Origin: Roseovarius sp. THAF9
GTDB lineage: Bacteria > Pseudomonadota > Alphaproteobacteria > Rhodobacterales > Rhodobacteraceae
Length of the DNA stretch: 64,000 nucleotides
NCBI RefSeq assembly: GCF_009363715.1
Contig: NZ_CP045404.1
Span: 712,001-776,000, forward strand
Reading direction: 5' to 3'
Under the pieces are notes generated by a model, which was not told where the DNA came from, made no database searches, and was given only the letters and a program-made list of their open reading frames with translations. Below, piece after piece: positions 40,207 to 49,351 of this stretch. Position 1 is the stretch's first letter, and each line of letters begins with the position of its first letter. The translations under genes were made by a program, and so were the position numbers.

Positions 40207-40713
40207 TTAGCGGGTTTGAAGCCGCTCAAGATAGACCACGGTTGACGCTGCGGCAATGCCGTAGATCACGTGTCCCACAAGCGCCACCCAAGTGATGCCG
40301 GTGAAATTCAGGAAGAAAGGCAGGCCCGCGATGCTGGTGATGCCGCCGATGGCGAAAACCCAGAGGCCGACGCCGTAAATGGCCGAGGCCGGAAGCCAGT
40401 GGAGACCGGGCAGAACACGCTTTAGTGCGGGGCGGGCGATGAAGAGCCAGCCAATCGGGTACGCCAGCAGCCCCACGAAAAAGAGGTGCATCAGGTGGCC
40501 GTAGGGCGCGGCGTTGGGTAGGCCCAGCGTTCCGAGCAGGCTGCGGGCAAGGCCCACAGGGGCGAGATTGGCAAAGCCGAGGATCGGCGAAAGCGCCTGG
40601 CCGAAAAGGTCGAAGGCGACAGTAGCGGCGGCACCGGACAGCAGGATAAGCAGTACAGTGTCGACGGAAACGGCGGGAAGGGTGCGGGGGGTGTCGGTGG
40701 TCAGGGAGGTCAT
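40207..40713 (-). CDS. Hypothetical membrane protein, 168 aa
   Basis: Four to five hydrophobic helices: about 19-47, 72-92, 108-130 and 135-160. The stretch GFANLAPVGLARSLLGTLG and HLMHLFFVGLLAYPIGWLF are the most distinctive parts. The overall shape recalls YagU- or DUF-type four-helix membrane proteins, but I do not recognise the family. It stands alone between rimO and hemolysin III, all on the minus strand, with its own downstream terminator. Confidence 0.75.
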   Translation of the reverse strand: MTSLTTDTPRTLPAVSVDTVLLILLSGAAATVAFDLFGQALSPILGFANLAPVGLARSLLGTLGLPNAAPYGHLMHLFFVGLLAYPIGWLFIARPALKRVLPGLHWLPASAIYGVGLWVFAIGGITSIAGLPFFLNFTGITWVALVGHVIYGIAAASTVVYLERLQTR

Positions 40714-40885
40714 GGATCGAGGTCCTTGTCAGGCTGAGGTTGCGTTTGTGCGGACAAGCTGCGGCCGAACAAGATGACAATCAACTGACAGGCCCGTGAG
40801 GACACGGGTTGGTGTAAATACTTGTGAATGTTGAAATATTTCAGGATTTCACGGGGGTGTCAGGCGCTCCACGAAACCTGTAACA

Positions 40886-42274
40886 CTAGAGGTGTCGACC
40901 CCAAAGATCATACTCTCCAGCTTCGTCCACCTCGACGGTGACGATCTCGCCCACGGTCAGTCCCTCGGTGTTCTCGTCGATGAAAAGGCAGCCGTCGATT
41001 TCGGGCGCGTCGGCCTTGGTGCGGCAGGTGGCGACGCCGTCTTCGTCGATATCGTCGATGATGACGTCTTGCACGGATCCGACCTTGGCGGCCAGTTTAT
41101 CCACAGAAATGGACTGCGCCTTTTCCATGAAGCGATCCCAGCGGTCCTGCTTGACCTCTTCGGGCACGTGGTCGGGCAGATCGTTGGAGCGGGCGCCCTC
41201 GACATTCTCGTATTTGAAGCAACCGACGCGGTCGAGCTGTGCCTCGTCTAGCCAGTCGAGCAGGGTCTGGAATTCGGCCTCGGTTTCGCCGGGATAGCCG
41301 ACAATGAAGGTCGAGCGCAGGGTCAGGTCGGGGCAGATCGCCCGCCATGTAGTGATTTCATCAAGGGTTTTCGCGCCCGCGGCGGGGCGGGCCATGCGTC
41401 TCAGAACGTCCGGATGGGCGTGCTGGAATGGAATGTCGAGATAGGGCAGCACGCCGTTGTCCGGGTCGGCCATGAGCGGGATGAGCTCGCGGACATGGGG
41501 ATAGGGATAGACGTAATTCAGACGGACCCAAGCGCCGAGCTCTCCGAGTGCTTTGGACAGATCGACGATATGGCTGCGTAGATCGCTACCCTTCCAAGGG
41601 TTCACGTCATACTTTCGATCCAGCCCGTAAGCGCTTGTATCCTGTGAGATAACCAAAAGCTCGCGCACGCCACCCTCGACCAGTTTCTCGGCTTCGCGCA
41701 GAATGGCATGGCCGGGGCGCGAGGCAAGGCGTCCGCGCATGTCGGGGATGATGCAGAACTTACACTTGTGGTTACAACCCTCTGAAATCTTGAGATAACT
41801 GTAGTGGCGGGGAGTCAGCTTCACGCCCGCCTCTGGCAGAAGGTCAATAAAAGGATCGGGGCTGGGCGGCACGGCGGTGTGTACCGCGTCGAGCACCTGT
41901 TCGTACTGGTGCGGGCCGGTGACGGCCAGAACGCGGGGATGGGTGCCGGTGATGTACTCGGGCTCGGCCCCCAAACAGCCGGTGACGATGACACGGCCGT
42001 TCTCGGTCAGCGCCTCGCCGATGGCGTCGAGGCTTTCGGCCTTGGCGCTGTCGAGAAAGCCGCAGGTGTTCACGATCACCGCGTCGGCTCCGGAATAGTC
42101 GGGCGAGATTCCGTAGCCCTCGGCCCGCAGGCGCGTCAGGATGCGCTCGCTGTCGACCAGCGCCTTGGGGCAGCCCAGCGACACCATGCCAATGACCGGC
42201 TGGCCCTTGCGGGGGCTTTCGGTGACGCGGGCTTTCGCGAGATCGGGGCGCAGATCGGGTGGGTTGGTGCTCAT
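40886..42274 (-). CDS. rimO: Ribosomal protein S12 methylthiotransferase
   Basis: 462 residues from the ATG at 42274 ([17 protein letters not shown]). The MTTase N-terminal domain holds C35 ([12 protein letters not shown]), C71 and C100, which bind the auxiliary Fe-S cluster. The radical-SAM motif is C167-x3-C171-x2-C174 in [14 protein letters not shown]-terminal TRAM domain carries the RNA-binding end. RimO adds a methylthio group to an aspartate of S12. The [12 protein letters not shown] sequence distinguishes it from the tRNA enzyme MiaB. Confidence 0.96.
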   Translation of the reverse strand: MSTNPPDLRPDLAKARVTESPRKGQPVIGMVSLGCPKALVDSERILTRLRAEGYGISPDYSGADAVIVNTCGFLDSAKAESLDAIGEALTENGRVIVTGCLGAEPEYITGTHPRVLAVTGPHQYEQVLDAVHTAVPPSPDPFIDLLPEAGVKLTPRHYSYLKISEGCNHKCKFCIIPDMRGRLASRPGHAILREAEKLVEGGVRELLVISQDTSAYGLDRKYDVNPWKGSDLRSHIVDLSKALGELGAWVRLNYVYPYPHVRELIPLMADPDNGVLPYLDIPFQHAHPDVLRRMARPAAGAKTLDEITTWRAICPDLTLRSTFIVGYPGETEAEFQTLLDWLDEAQLDRVGCFKYENVEGARSNDLPDHVPEEVKQDRWDRFMEKAQSISVDKLAAKVGSVQDVIIDDIDEDGVATCRTKADAPEIDGCLFIDENTEGLTVGEIVTVEVDEAGEYDLWGRHL

Positions 42275-42375
42275 CCGCGGCGATATAGTCCCCAAAGGCC
42301 ACCCGATAAAGCGGAAAAGCTGTTGTTGGGCGCAAGGCCTGCGCCTAGTCTGAAAAGAAAACGGTGGAGAGCGGT

Positions 42376-44337
42376 ATGCGGTGGCTCATTCGCATTTTCA
42401 TGATCGTGCTGGCGGCGGCGGTTCTGGGGATCGCTGCGGTGTTCTTTCTGCCCGGCGAGCGGATCGCCAGCATCGCCGCAGACCAGTTGAGCCGGATGAC
42501 CGGCCGCGAGGTCACGATGAGCGGCGAGACGACCATCAGTTTCTATCCCGTGCTGGGCGTCAGTACCGGCGCCGTCACGGTGGCCAATGCCGACTGGGCT
42601 GGCGAAGCGCCAATGTTTAAAGCCAAAAGCCTGAAGATAGGGGTTGAGCCGCAGGCGCTGTTCGGCGGGGATATTCGCATCACGGGGCTGGAGGCCGTGG
42701 GCCCGCAGATCAACCTGCACCGGGCCACGGATGGGCGCGTTAATTGGGAGCTGAACATTGAGGGCGTGGCCCCGTCGGGGCAGGGCGAGGGCGGCAGCGC
42801 ATCGGCGCGGTCGAACCGGTTGTCGCTGACGCTGGACCGGGCGCTGATCCAGAATGCCTCGCTGGTCTACGTGGACGAGGTCGAGGGCACCACCGTGCGC
42901 CAGTCTGGCGTGGATTTCGATCTGCGCTGGCCGGATTACGAGGGTGCCGCCGATTTCGACCTGACTTTGCGTCCCGGTGGTGAGGTGGTGGAGATATCGG
43001 GCACGCTGGAGCGTGTCGGGCATTTCATCGACGGCGGCGTGTCGGACGTGCAGGCGCGGATCTCCACCAAAGCGGGCACGGCCAGCTTTGCCGGGCGTGC
43101 GGGATCGGCGCCGGAAGTCGCGGGCCGGTTGAGCGCGGACCTCGAGAGCACGTCCGATTTCATGGCGTTGATCGGGCAGGGTCCGATGGACATCCCCGAC
43201 GGGCTGGGCCGTGCTGCTGCGCTGGAGACGGATCTGACGTTCAAGGACGATCGGCTGTCCCTGCGCAACACGGCGCTGGGGTTGGATGGTAATCGGTTTA
43301 CAGGAGCGGCGGACGTAAATCTTGGTGAGGACAAACCGCGTCTTAATGTGCAACTGAATGCAGGCGCCCTGGACCTGACCGGATTGAGCGCCGACGACAC
43401 CGGGAGCGAAAACAGCAGCGGCAATAGTGGTGGCGTGGCAAGTGACGGATGGTCAAAGGCGCCGATCAACGCGTCGGGGCTGGCGGCGGTGAACGGAGAG
43501 TTCGCGCTGGTCGCAGACAGCATCAACTTGGGCGATTTCAAGCTGGGCAAGGTGCGGACGCTGGCCACGCTCGACCGCTCGCGGCTGGTCTTTGGCCTGC
43601 GCGAGGTGCGGGCCTATGACGGGCTGATCACGGGGCAGTTCGTGATGAACAACCGCTCGGGCCTGTCGGTGGGCGGCGACATGATTGCCACGGGCATCAA
43701 CCTGAAGACATTTCTGGACGACGCGATGGATATCTCGCGCTTCGAGGCGAAGGCCGATGGCGAGGTGGATTTTCTGGGTGTCGGCGAAAGCGTGCATGCA
43801 ATCATGAATTCTCTGAGCGGCGGCGGTGCGTTCAAGACCGGGCGCGGCGTGATCTCGGGCTTCGACCTCGACCGGCTGATGCGCTCGGGGAGCGGCACCG
43901 GGGGCACGACGGTGTTCGACACGCTGTATGCCACATTCACGATGGATGAGGGCAACCTGTTCAACGACGACCTGACGCTGAAACTGCCGCAGGCGAGCGC
44001 GGCAGGCGAAGGGCGCGTGGGGATGGGGGCGCGGGACATAGACTATCTGTTCACGCCGCGTCTGCTGGATGGCGGAAGCCGTGACGGGTTGGCCATTCCG
44101 GTCAAGATCCGGGGGCCGTGGGCCAACCCGAAGATCGCTCCGGATCTGGAAGCGGCAATTGACCTGAACTTCGAGGAAGAGAAGAAAGAGCTGGAGCGAC
44201 AGGCCCGGGACGAGATCGAGCGCGAGGTCGAAAAACAGCTTGGGATCGAGCGGCAGGAGGGCCAGTCGCTGGAGGATGCGGCGAAGGACGCGCTGGAAGA
44301 CGAGCTGGAGCGCGGCTTACTGAAGCTGTTCGATTGA
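42376..44337 (+). CDS. AsmA family protein
   Basis: 653 residues from the ATG at 42376, 6 nt after GGAG. A single N-terminal membrane helix (about 4-25) is followed by the AsmA opening [38 protein letters not shown] interrupted around residues 30-65. A long repetitive beta-rich periplasmic region and the typical C-terminal block [20 protein letters not shown] come next. The end is a charged helix rich in Glu/Arg. AsmA-like proteins are bridge-type proteins proposed to move phospholipids between the two membranes. Confidence 0.9.
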   Translation: MRWLIRIFMIVLAAAVLGIAAVFFLPGERIASIAADQLSRMTGREVTMSGETTISFYPVLGVSTGAVTVANADWAGEAPMFKAKSLKIGVEPQALFGGDIRITGLEAVGPQINLHRATDGRVNWELNIEGVAPSGQGEGGSASARSNRLSLTLDRALIQNASLVYVDEVEGTTVRQSGVDFDLRWPDYEGAADFDLTLRPGGEVVEISGTLERVGHFIDGGVSDVQARISTKAGTASFAGRAGSAPEVAGRLSADLESTSDFMALIGQGPMDIPDGLGRAAALETDLTFKDDRLSLRNTALGLDGNRFTGAADVNLGEDKPRLNVQLNAGALDLTGLSADDTGSENSSGNSGGVASDGWSKAPINASGLAAVNGEFALVADSINLGDFKLGKVRTLATLDRSRLVFGLREVRAYDGLITGQFVMNNRSGLSVGGDMIATGINLKTFLDDAMDISRFEAKADGEVDFLGVGESVHAIMNSLSGGGAFKTGRGVISGFDLDRLMRSGSGTGGTTVFDTLYATFTMDEGNLFNDDLTLKLPQASAAGEGRVGMGARDIDYLFTPRLLDGGSRDGLAIPVKIRGPWANPKIAPDLEAAIDLNFEEEKKELERQARDEIEREVEKQLGIERQEGQSLEDAAKDALEDELERGLLKLFD

Positions 44338-44400
44338 CGGTGCCGGAGCCACAGCCTAATCCGGTTTGCCCTTTGCCTGGAACATTTCCGAAAGGCGAAT

Positions 44401-44417
44401 GTCGAGCTACGCTCGAC
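44401..44417. repeat. Small hairpin after the AsmA gene
   Basis: A perfect 7-bp stem GTCGAGC/GCTCGAC with a 3-nt loop. It sits beside the larger palindrome at 44427 and may be part of the same composite repeat or the AsmA gene terminator. Confidence 0.5.
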
Positions 44418-44426
44418 TGGCGCGCG

Positions 44427-44468
44427 GCGTTTCGCGAAAATCTGTGGTTCAGGTTTTTCGCGAAACGC
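44427..44468. repeat. Long palindromic element upstream of the GlcD-like gene
   Basis: Perfect 14-bp arms (44427-44440 and 44455-44468, core TTTCGCGAAA) flank a 14-nt spacer. The right arm ends just before the TAGGAG ribosome site of the next gene. In mRNA this hairpin could affect translation, or it may be an interspersed repeat; only a genome-wide count would tell. Confidence 0.7.
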
Positions 44469-44482
44469 TTTAGGAGCCGGGC

Positions 44483-45913
44483 ATGACACTGAATTCCGTG
44501 ACCGAAGACTTTATCGCCCGCCTGCGCGGCGTGCTGCCCGAGGCGGCGTTTCGCGAGGTCATGCCATCCTACCTGGAAGAGCCGCGCGGGCGTTGGCAGG
44601 GGCAGGCGGGCGTGTTGGTCGCACCGGGAAGCACCGAGGAGGTCGCGGCCGTGGTGCGGGCCTGTGCCGAGGCTGGTGTGCCGGTGGTGCCGTATGGCGG
44701 TGGCACGGGGCTCGTCGGTGGGCAATTGTCGCCCGAGGGGCCGGTGCCGGTGCTGCTGAGCCTGGAGCGGATGCGGGCAGTGCGCGGCGTGTGGCCAGAG
44801 GAAAACGTGATGGTGGTCGAGGCGGGCGCGATCCTGCAAGACATCCATGCCGAGGCGGACGCGGTGGACCGGTTGTTTCCCTTGTCGCTGGCCGCCAAGG
44901 GCAGCGCGCGGATCGGGGGCAACCTAGCGACCAATGCGGGCGGTGTGAACGTGCTGCGTTATGGCAATGCGCGGGATCTTTGCCTGGGGCTCGAAGCGGT
45001 GCTGCCGGACGGGACGGTCTGGCACGGGCTGAAGCGGTTGAGGAAGGACAATACCGGCTATGACCTGCGCAACCTGCTGATCGGGTCCGAAGGCACGCTG
45101 GGGGTGATCACCGCGGCGGCGCTGAAGCTTTTCCCCAAGCCCGCCGGGGAAGGCACGGCTCTGATGGTGGTGGACAGCCCCGAGGCGGCGCTGAAGCTTT
45201 TGTCGATGGCGCGCGACCACATGGGCGAGGGGGTGTCGGCGTTCGAGCTGATGCATCGCGCCGGGTTGGACTTTTTGGCAGAAACCATGCCGGACATGCG
45301 CCTGCCGTTCGCCGAGTCGCCCGAGTGGTTCGTCCTGATCGATATCGGCTTGGCCAAGGGTCTTGATCCGGCAGAGGCGCTGGAGGCGCTGTTCGTCGAG
45401 GCGGCGGAGGCGGGATTGGTCAGCGATGGCATGATTGCCCAGTCCGAGGCGCAGCGGCAGGAGTTCTGGGAGGCGCGCGAGACGATCCCCGAGGCCAACC
45501 GTCGCATCGGCTCGATCAGCAGCCATGACATTTCCCTTCCGCTGAGCGCGGTGCCGGATTTTATCGGCAAAGGCAATGCGGCGCTGAAGAAGCTGGGGCC
45601 GTTCCGCATCAATTGCTTCGGGCATCTTGGCGACGGGAACCTGCACTACAACGTGTTTCCGCCCAAGGGCGAGGCGCGCGAAGCCTATACGGACCAGCGC
45701 GACGCCATCAAGCGGCTGGTGCATGATCTTGTACACGAGATGGACGGGTCGGTTTCCGCAGAGCACGGGATCGGGCGGCTGAAGGTCGATGACCTGGAGC
45801 GCTACGGCGATCCGGCGAAGCTGGCGGCGATGCGGGCGATCAAGGCGGCGCTGGACCCCGGAGGCATCATGAATCCCGGCGCGATTTTAAAGGCTTCATC
45901 AGATCGACAGTGA
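44483..45913 (+). CDS. FAD-binding oxidoreductase, GlcD / D-lactate dehydrogenase type
   Basis: 476 residues, start preceded by AGGAG. The PCMH FAD-binding domain shows VPVVPYGGGTGLVGGQ and GGNLATNAGGVNVLRYGNARD. The C-terminal FAD-oxidase domain shows GHLGDGNLHYNVF and SAEHGIGRLK, where the histidines are the expected catalytic/metal residues. Family members oxidise D-2-hydroxyacids such as D-lactate, glycolate or D-2-hydroxyglutarate. No glcE/glcF genes adjoin, which argues against the three-subunit glycolate oxidase. Confidence 0.9.
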   Translation: MTLNSVTEDFIARLRGVLPEAAFREVMPSYLEEPRGRWQGQAGVLVAPGSTEEVAAVVRACAEAGVPVVPYGGGTGLVGGQLSPEGPVPVLLSLERMRAVRGVWPEENVMVVEAGAILQDIHAEADAVDRLFPLSLAAKGSARIGGNLATNAGGVNVLRYGNARDLCLGLEAVLPDGTVWHGLKRLRKDNTGYDLRNLLIGSEGTLGVITAAALKLFPKPAGEGTALMVVDSPEAALKLLSMARDHMGEGVSAFELMHRAGLDFLAETMPDMRLPFAESPEWFVLIDIGLAKGLDPAEALEALFVEAAEAGLVSDGMIAQSEAQRQEFWEARETIPEANRRIGSISSHDISLPLSAVPDFIGKGNAALKKLGPFRINCFGHLGDGNLHYNVFPPKGEAREAYTDQRDAIKRLVHDLVHEMDGSVSAEHGIGRLKVDDLERYGDPAKLAAMRAIKAALDPGGIMNPGAILKASSDRQ

Positions 45914-45973
45914 GTATTTTTGGAACAGTGAAAGCCGGGCGGGCGCTTCTGCTTCACTGTTCTTCAAATACTC
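45912..45973. repeat. Long imperfect inverted repeat overlapping the GlcD-like stop codon
   Basis: Arms 45912-45934 and 45951-45973 pair over about 23 positions with a few mismatches; the perfect parts are GAGTATTT/AAATACTC and AACAGTGAA/TTCACTGTT. The left arm begins within the TGA stop. It can form a strong hairpin and probably terminates the transcript; shape and sequence suggest an interspersed intergenic element. Confidence 0.7.
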
Positions 45974-46078
45974 ATTCGACAGGCGCTGCCGCAAGGGTCA
46001 GTGCGTCACGATGCAATGTTTCCCGAGGAGGACGCATGGACGACGAGATATCCTGCGCGCCGCAGGCGCTCTGCCGGA

Positions 46079-46558
46079 TCACTCGTCTAGGCTGCCGTGG
46101 ATGGCGAACTGTTCCAGCCCGGCATCCTGTGCGGCGATGGCGCGGTAGGTTTCGCGCACGCCGGCCTCGGCCAACTCACGCGCGACCGTCAGGAGTGTGT
46201 TGGGGTCGTGCTCGTCGCACATCTCGATCATCTGTCCGATCTCGTCAGCCGCCACCGGGCGGGCGGCGTCGATGTCGGGCGCGCCGTAGACCGAGACGAA
46301 ATGCTGCGCCAGCGCGTCGGTCAGCGCGGCGCGTTCGGGCTCTTCGATCTGCGTGACAGCAACGAAGGTGACGCGCCCGAAGGTTTCCAGCCCCAGCCAG
46401 CCGTTCGAGAACGCCTGCCGTTGCTTGCCGCTGAGGTCAGCCTCGGACCAGTTGGAAAACTCGAACCCGCCGGAGATGCACCATTCGCCGGTGCGGGCAG
46501 GCGAGGGATAAACGCGGGTGTCGCTCTCGTCGAAGTGAATGGCGCGGGCGAGTTTCAT
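46079..46558 (-). CDS. DUF6505 family protein
   Basis: 159 residues, starting MKLARAIHFDESDTRVY, with WCISGGFEFSNWSEADLSGKQRQAFSNGWLGL in the middle (tryptophan-rich core). It has no signal or membrane helix. The ATG overlaps the stop of the ligase-like gene (ATGA), the last of three such 4-nt overlaps in this operon. The family is uncharacterised; its repeated location beside formate dehydrogenase maturation genes suggests a role there, by inference. Confidence 0.82.
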   Translation of the reverse strand: MKLARAIHFDESDTRVYPSPARTGEWCISGGFEFSNWSEADLSGKQRQAFSNGWLGLETFGRVTFVAVTQIEEPERAALTDALAQHFVSVYGAPDIDAARPVAADEIGQMIEMCDEHDPNTLLTVARELAEAGVRETYRAIAAQDAGLEQFAIHGSLDE

Positions 46559-47265
46559 GTCTCAGTCTCCAGCACTGTGCTGAGCGGGATCAGGCGGGTC
46601 TCGCCGCCTGTCCGCAGCAGCAGTCCGAAATTTTCGTCGACGCCCATGTAGGTGCCTGTCTGGCCGTCGATGGTGGTGTCTTCGCCGATGCCGTGCGCGA
46701 GGCCGCGCCATTCGGCATGCAGGGTGCGGGAGCCGTCGTCTTCCCAGCGGGTGATCCAGACCAGCGTATGGCGCGCCCAGCCTTCGAGCAGGGCGACAGG
46801 GTCCACATCAGCGCAGCCTTCCTCATAGAGCGCAGTGCGGTCGGGGGCGTCGCCCGGCACGGCGTCGGTCAGCATCAGCGGCAATTCCAGCCCCACCACC
46901 AGCCAGCCGGGCATGGCGGCGGTATCGGTCGTGCCCGCCATCGTGCGCAGGCGCCCGCAGGAGGCGCCGTTGATGCGCAGGCCCCCGGCCCACTCCAAGT
47001 GCACCGCCACTTCGGGCGGGGCGATGGCGCCGAGCGCGTTCTGGAACCCGACGCCGCAGGTGGGCAGCATCGCCATTGCCTGTTCCAGCGGCACCTCGGG
47101 GGCCATGATCAGCGCCGCGGCCAGCCGGTTGGCGCCCACGTTGTGCACGATGGTCCCGGCATCGCAGCCAAGGGCCGCCATTGCGCAGGCTTTCTCGAAC
47201 GGGTCGATGCCAGCGTCCACGGCGTGGCCCTGCATCAGGGGCGGGAAGGCCGGGTCGCGCGTCAT
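46555..47265 (-). CDS. Biotin/lipoate--protein ligase family protein (DUF4444-like)
   Basis: 236 residues. The BPL/LPL-like catalytic fold is suggested by FQNALGAIAPPEVAVHLEWAGGLRINGASCGRLRT around residues 74-108, and a C-terminal small domain resembles the ligase SH3-like part (GQTGTYMGVDENFGLLLRTGG). Classical GRGRxGR of biotin ligases is not seen, so target and cofactor are uncertain. It lies between apbC and the DUF6505 gene with ATGA overlaps on both sides. It may modify or insert a cofactor for the dehydrogenase locus. Confidence 0.8.
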   Translation of the reverse strand: MTRDPAFPPLMQGHAVDAGIDPFEKACAMAALGCDAGTIVHNVGANRLAAALIMAPEVPLEQAMAMLPTCGVGFQNALGAIAPPEVAVHLEWAGGLRINGASCGRLRTMAGTTDTAAMPGWLVVGLELPLMLTDAVPGDAPDRTALYEEGCADVDPVALLEGWARHTLVWITRWEDDGSRTLHAEWRGLAHGIGEDTTIDGQTGTYMGVDENFGLLLRTGGETRLIPLSTVLETET

Positions 47266-48335
47266 GCCACGCCCTGTGCCACCAGCGCCCGCGCGATGTC
47301 ACGAAAGGCCTGCGACTGCGGCGCGTCGGGTTTGGAGACCACGATGGGGGCGCCGCCGTCAGAGGCCGTGCGGATGTCGATATGCAAGGGCACCTCGGCA
47401 AGCAGGGGCACGCCCATTTTCTGTGCCTCGGCCGCGACGCCGCCATGGCCGAAGACGTGTTCCTCGTGGCCGCAGTTGGAGCAGATATGCGTCGACATGT
47501 TTTCGATCATGCCGAGGGTCGGCACCTTGAGCTGGTTGAACATGTCGATCCCCTTGCGCGCGTCCAGCAGAGCGACGTCCTGTGGCGTGGAGACGATGAT
47601 CGCGCCGTCCACGTGGGCCTTTTGCGCCAAGGTCATCTGCACGTCGCCGGTGCCGGGCGGCAGGTCGACGATCAGCACGTCGAGCGCGCCCCATTGCACC
47701 TGCATCAGCATCTGTTGCAGGGCACCCATCAGCATCGGTCCGCGCCAGACCACGGCCTGGTCCTCGTTTGTCATGAGGCCCAGCGACATCATGGTGACGC
47801 CATGGTTGCGCATCGGCAGGATCGTCTTGCCATCAGGCGAGGCAGGCCGGCCCGAGACGCCCAGCATCCGGGGCTGCGAGGGGCCATAGACATCGGCATC
47901 CAGCAGGCCAACGCGGCGGCCCTCCGCGGCCAGCGCGCAGGCGAGGTTGGCCGACACGGTCGACTTGCCCACGCCGCCCTTGCCGGAGGCGATGGCGATG
48001 ATGTGGTCGACGCCGGGGACACGCTGGGGGCCCTGCGGTTCGGCAGGTTTGCTTTTCGTCTGGAGGTCCGGCGGGGCCTTGGCGGAGTGGGCGGTCAGCA
48101 CGGCGGACACCTCCGTCACGCCCTCGACGCCGCGCACGGCCTCCTGCGCCTCGGCCAGCACGGGCTCATAGGCTTTCGACTTGGCAGGGTCGATTTCGAG
48201 CACGAAGCGGACGGTGCCGCCCTCGACATTGAGGCCGCGGGTCACGCCCGCCGACACGATGTCATCGCCCGTACCTGGGTCTTTCACGTTCTTCAGCGCG
48301 GCGAGCACGCTTTCCCTTGTTGCCGTCACGTTCAC
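47262..48335 (-). CDS. apbC: Mrp/NBP35-family iron-sulfur cluster carrier ATPase
   Basis: 357 residues from a GTG at 48335 that overlaps the preceding stop (GTGA). An N-terminal DUF59 domain (about 1-85) is followed by a P-loop ATPase with deviant Walker A GKGGVGKST at 118-126, LLDADVYGPSQPRML and VDLPPGTGD. The CSNCG motif in the C-terminal part supplies the two cysteines that bridge a transient 4Fe-4S cluster at the dimer interface. It delivers clusters to apo-proteins; the Fe-S-rich FDH subunits next door are likely clients. Confidence 0.94.
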   Translation of the reverse strand: MNVTATRESVLAALKNVKDPGTGDDIVSAGVTRGLNVEGGTVRFVLEIDPAKSKAYEPVLAEAQEAVRGVEGVTEVSAVLTAHSAKAPPDLQTKSKPAEPQGPQRVPGVDHIIAIASGKGGVGKSTVSANLACALAAEGRRVGLLDADVYGPSQPRMLGVSGRPASPDGKTILPMRNHGVTMMSLGLMTNEDQAVVWRGPMLMGALQQMLMQVQWGALDVLIVDLPPGTGDVQMTLAQKAHVDGAIIVSTPQDVALLDARKGIDMFNQLKVPTLGMIENMSTHICSNCGHEEHVFGHGGVAAEAQKMGVPLLAEVPLHIDIRTASDGGAPIVVSKPDAPQSQAFRDIARALVAQGVA

Positions 48336-48523
48336 CCGCCCTTGATCGTGCCGGTGACCACATGTTCGACATCGAGACCGTCCACGGTCAGCACGACCTT
48401 GGCTTCGAACGTCTTTCCCTCGGTACCTTCGGTGTTGCGCATCCCTTCCTCGATCGCCTGTTGCGAGGTCACGCCGACCTGCTTGAGGAACTTGCGCATG
48501 GACATGTTGAAATCGTCGCTCAT
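48332..48523 (-). CDS. DUF6494 family small protein
   Basis: 63 residues from the ATG at 48523, which follows AAAGGAGAG. Sequence: a helical N-terminus MSDDFNMSMRKFLKQVGVTS, then EEGMRN and a beta-hairpin-like end with VVLTVDGLDVEHVV. First gene of the minus-strand operon with apbC. The function is unknown; the FDH-locus context suggests an accessory protein. Confidence 0.82.
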   Translation of the reverse strand: MSDDFNMSMRKFLKQVGVTSQQAIEEGMRNTEGTEGKTFEAKVVLTVDGLDVEHVVTGTIKGG

Positions 48524-48583
48524 TTTACTCTCCTTTTTCCAAGAGTGTTGACGCGTGGCCCGCGTGCTTTCTAGGCTTGGGCC

Positions 48584-49351
48584 ATGCGCGGGCAAATGTT
48601 AACCCTTATTATTGGCGTGATTGTGGTGGTCTGTCTCGGGATGTCCACCACAGAAGGCCGCGCGGCAGAGGATTTTCGCCTTGGCGCGCCGCCACCGCTG
48701 ACGGAAAGCGGGTTGCTGGACTACGTATTGCCGCGCTTTTCGCTGAAGACGGGGATAAGGGTCGAGGTCGTGGACCTCAATGAGGGCGGCGATATCCTGT
48801 TGGCGCCCGATGCCGAGGGGCCGCGTGTCTTCGACGGGCCACAAGCGAAGTGGCGGATGCAAATCAATACGCCGAGCCACGAGGGTGCGGCGCGGTTCGC
48901 AGACTGGTTGACCTCCGAGATCGGCCAGCGGACGGTGACCAGTTATGAGGTCGAGGGCGCGGCGCCGTTCGGCCTGCCGAAAGCGGACGCGCAAGAGGTG
49001 GCCGAGGTCAGTTTCGACGGGGATGCGGGCCTTGGGCACGACCTGTCGGTGGCGCATTGCGCCCGGTGCCACGCGGTGAGCGAGGCGACGCGGATGAACG
49101 CGATGGCCTCGACCCCCAGTTTCGCCGTGCTGCGGGCGATGGCGGACTGGGACCGGCGGTTCCAGACCTTTTATATTCTCAATCCGCATCCGGCCTTTAC
49201 GCAGGTCGAGGACGTGACCGAACCGTTTCCGATCAACCGTCCGTCGCCAATCGCCCCCATGGAGATAACCATAGACGAATTGCAGGCCATCCTGGCCTAC
49301 GTGTCCGGCGTGGAGCCGGCCGACCTTGGAGCGCCGATCGAGCATCAGTGA
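48584..49351 (+). CDS. Secreted chimera: shortened TupA-like domain fused to c-type cytochrome domain
   Basis: 255 residues. Residues 1-28 are a signal peptide. Residues 29-133 look like both ends of a tungstate-binding protein (TupA/PstS-like) joined together. LTESGLLDYVLPRFSLKTGIRVEVV resembles the family opening, where a TTTS-type ligand loop precedes SGLLD. INTPSHEGAARFADWLTSEIGQ with a YEVEGAAPF segment resembles its C-terminal end; about 100-120 central residues are missing. The C-terminal part has one heme-c site, C159-A-R-C-H163, then a helical cytochrome tail. It is divergent from the DUF6494-apbC operon and converges with the polyferredoxin gene, overlapping it by 7 bp. Likely periplasmic; electron-carrier or sensor role is inferred. 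ATG at 48596 is an alternative start. Confidence 0.8.
   Translation: MRGQMLTLIIGVIVVVCLGMSTTEGRAAEDFRLGAPPPLTESGLLDYVLPRFSLKTGIRVEVVDLNEGGDILLAPDAEGPRVFDGPQAKWRMQINTPSHEGAARFADWLTSEIGQRTVTSYEVEGAAPFGLPKADAQEVAEVSFDGDAGLGHDLSVAHCARCHAVSEATRMNAMASTPSFAVLRAMADWDRRFQTFYILNPHPAFTQVEDVTEPFPINRPSPIAPMEITIDELQAILAYVSGVEPADLGAPIEHQ

Noticed and set aside
46036..46356. Plus-strand ORF starting MDDEISCAPQALC with a strong GAGGAGG ribosome site
   Set aside because: Most of it is antisense to DUF6505 and becomes Arg-rich; possibly a remnant of a small gene, but no family can be recognised.
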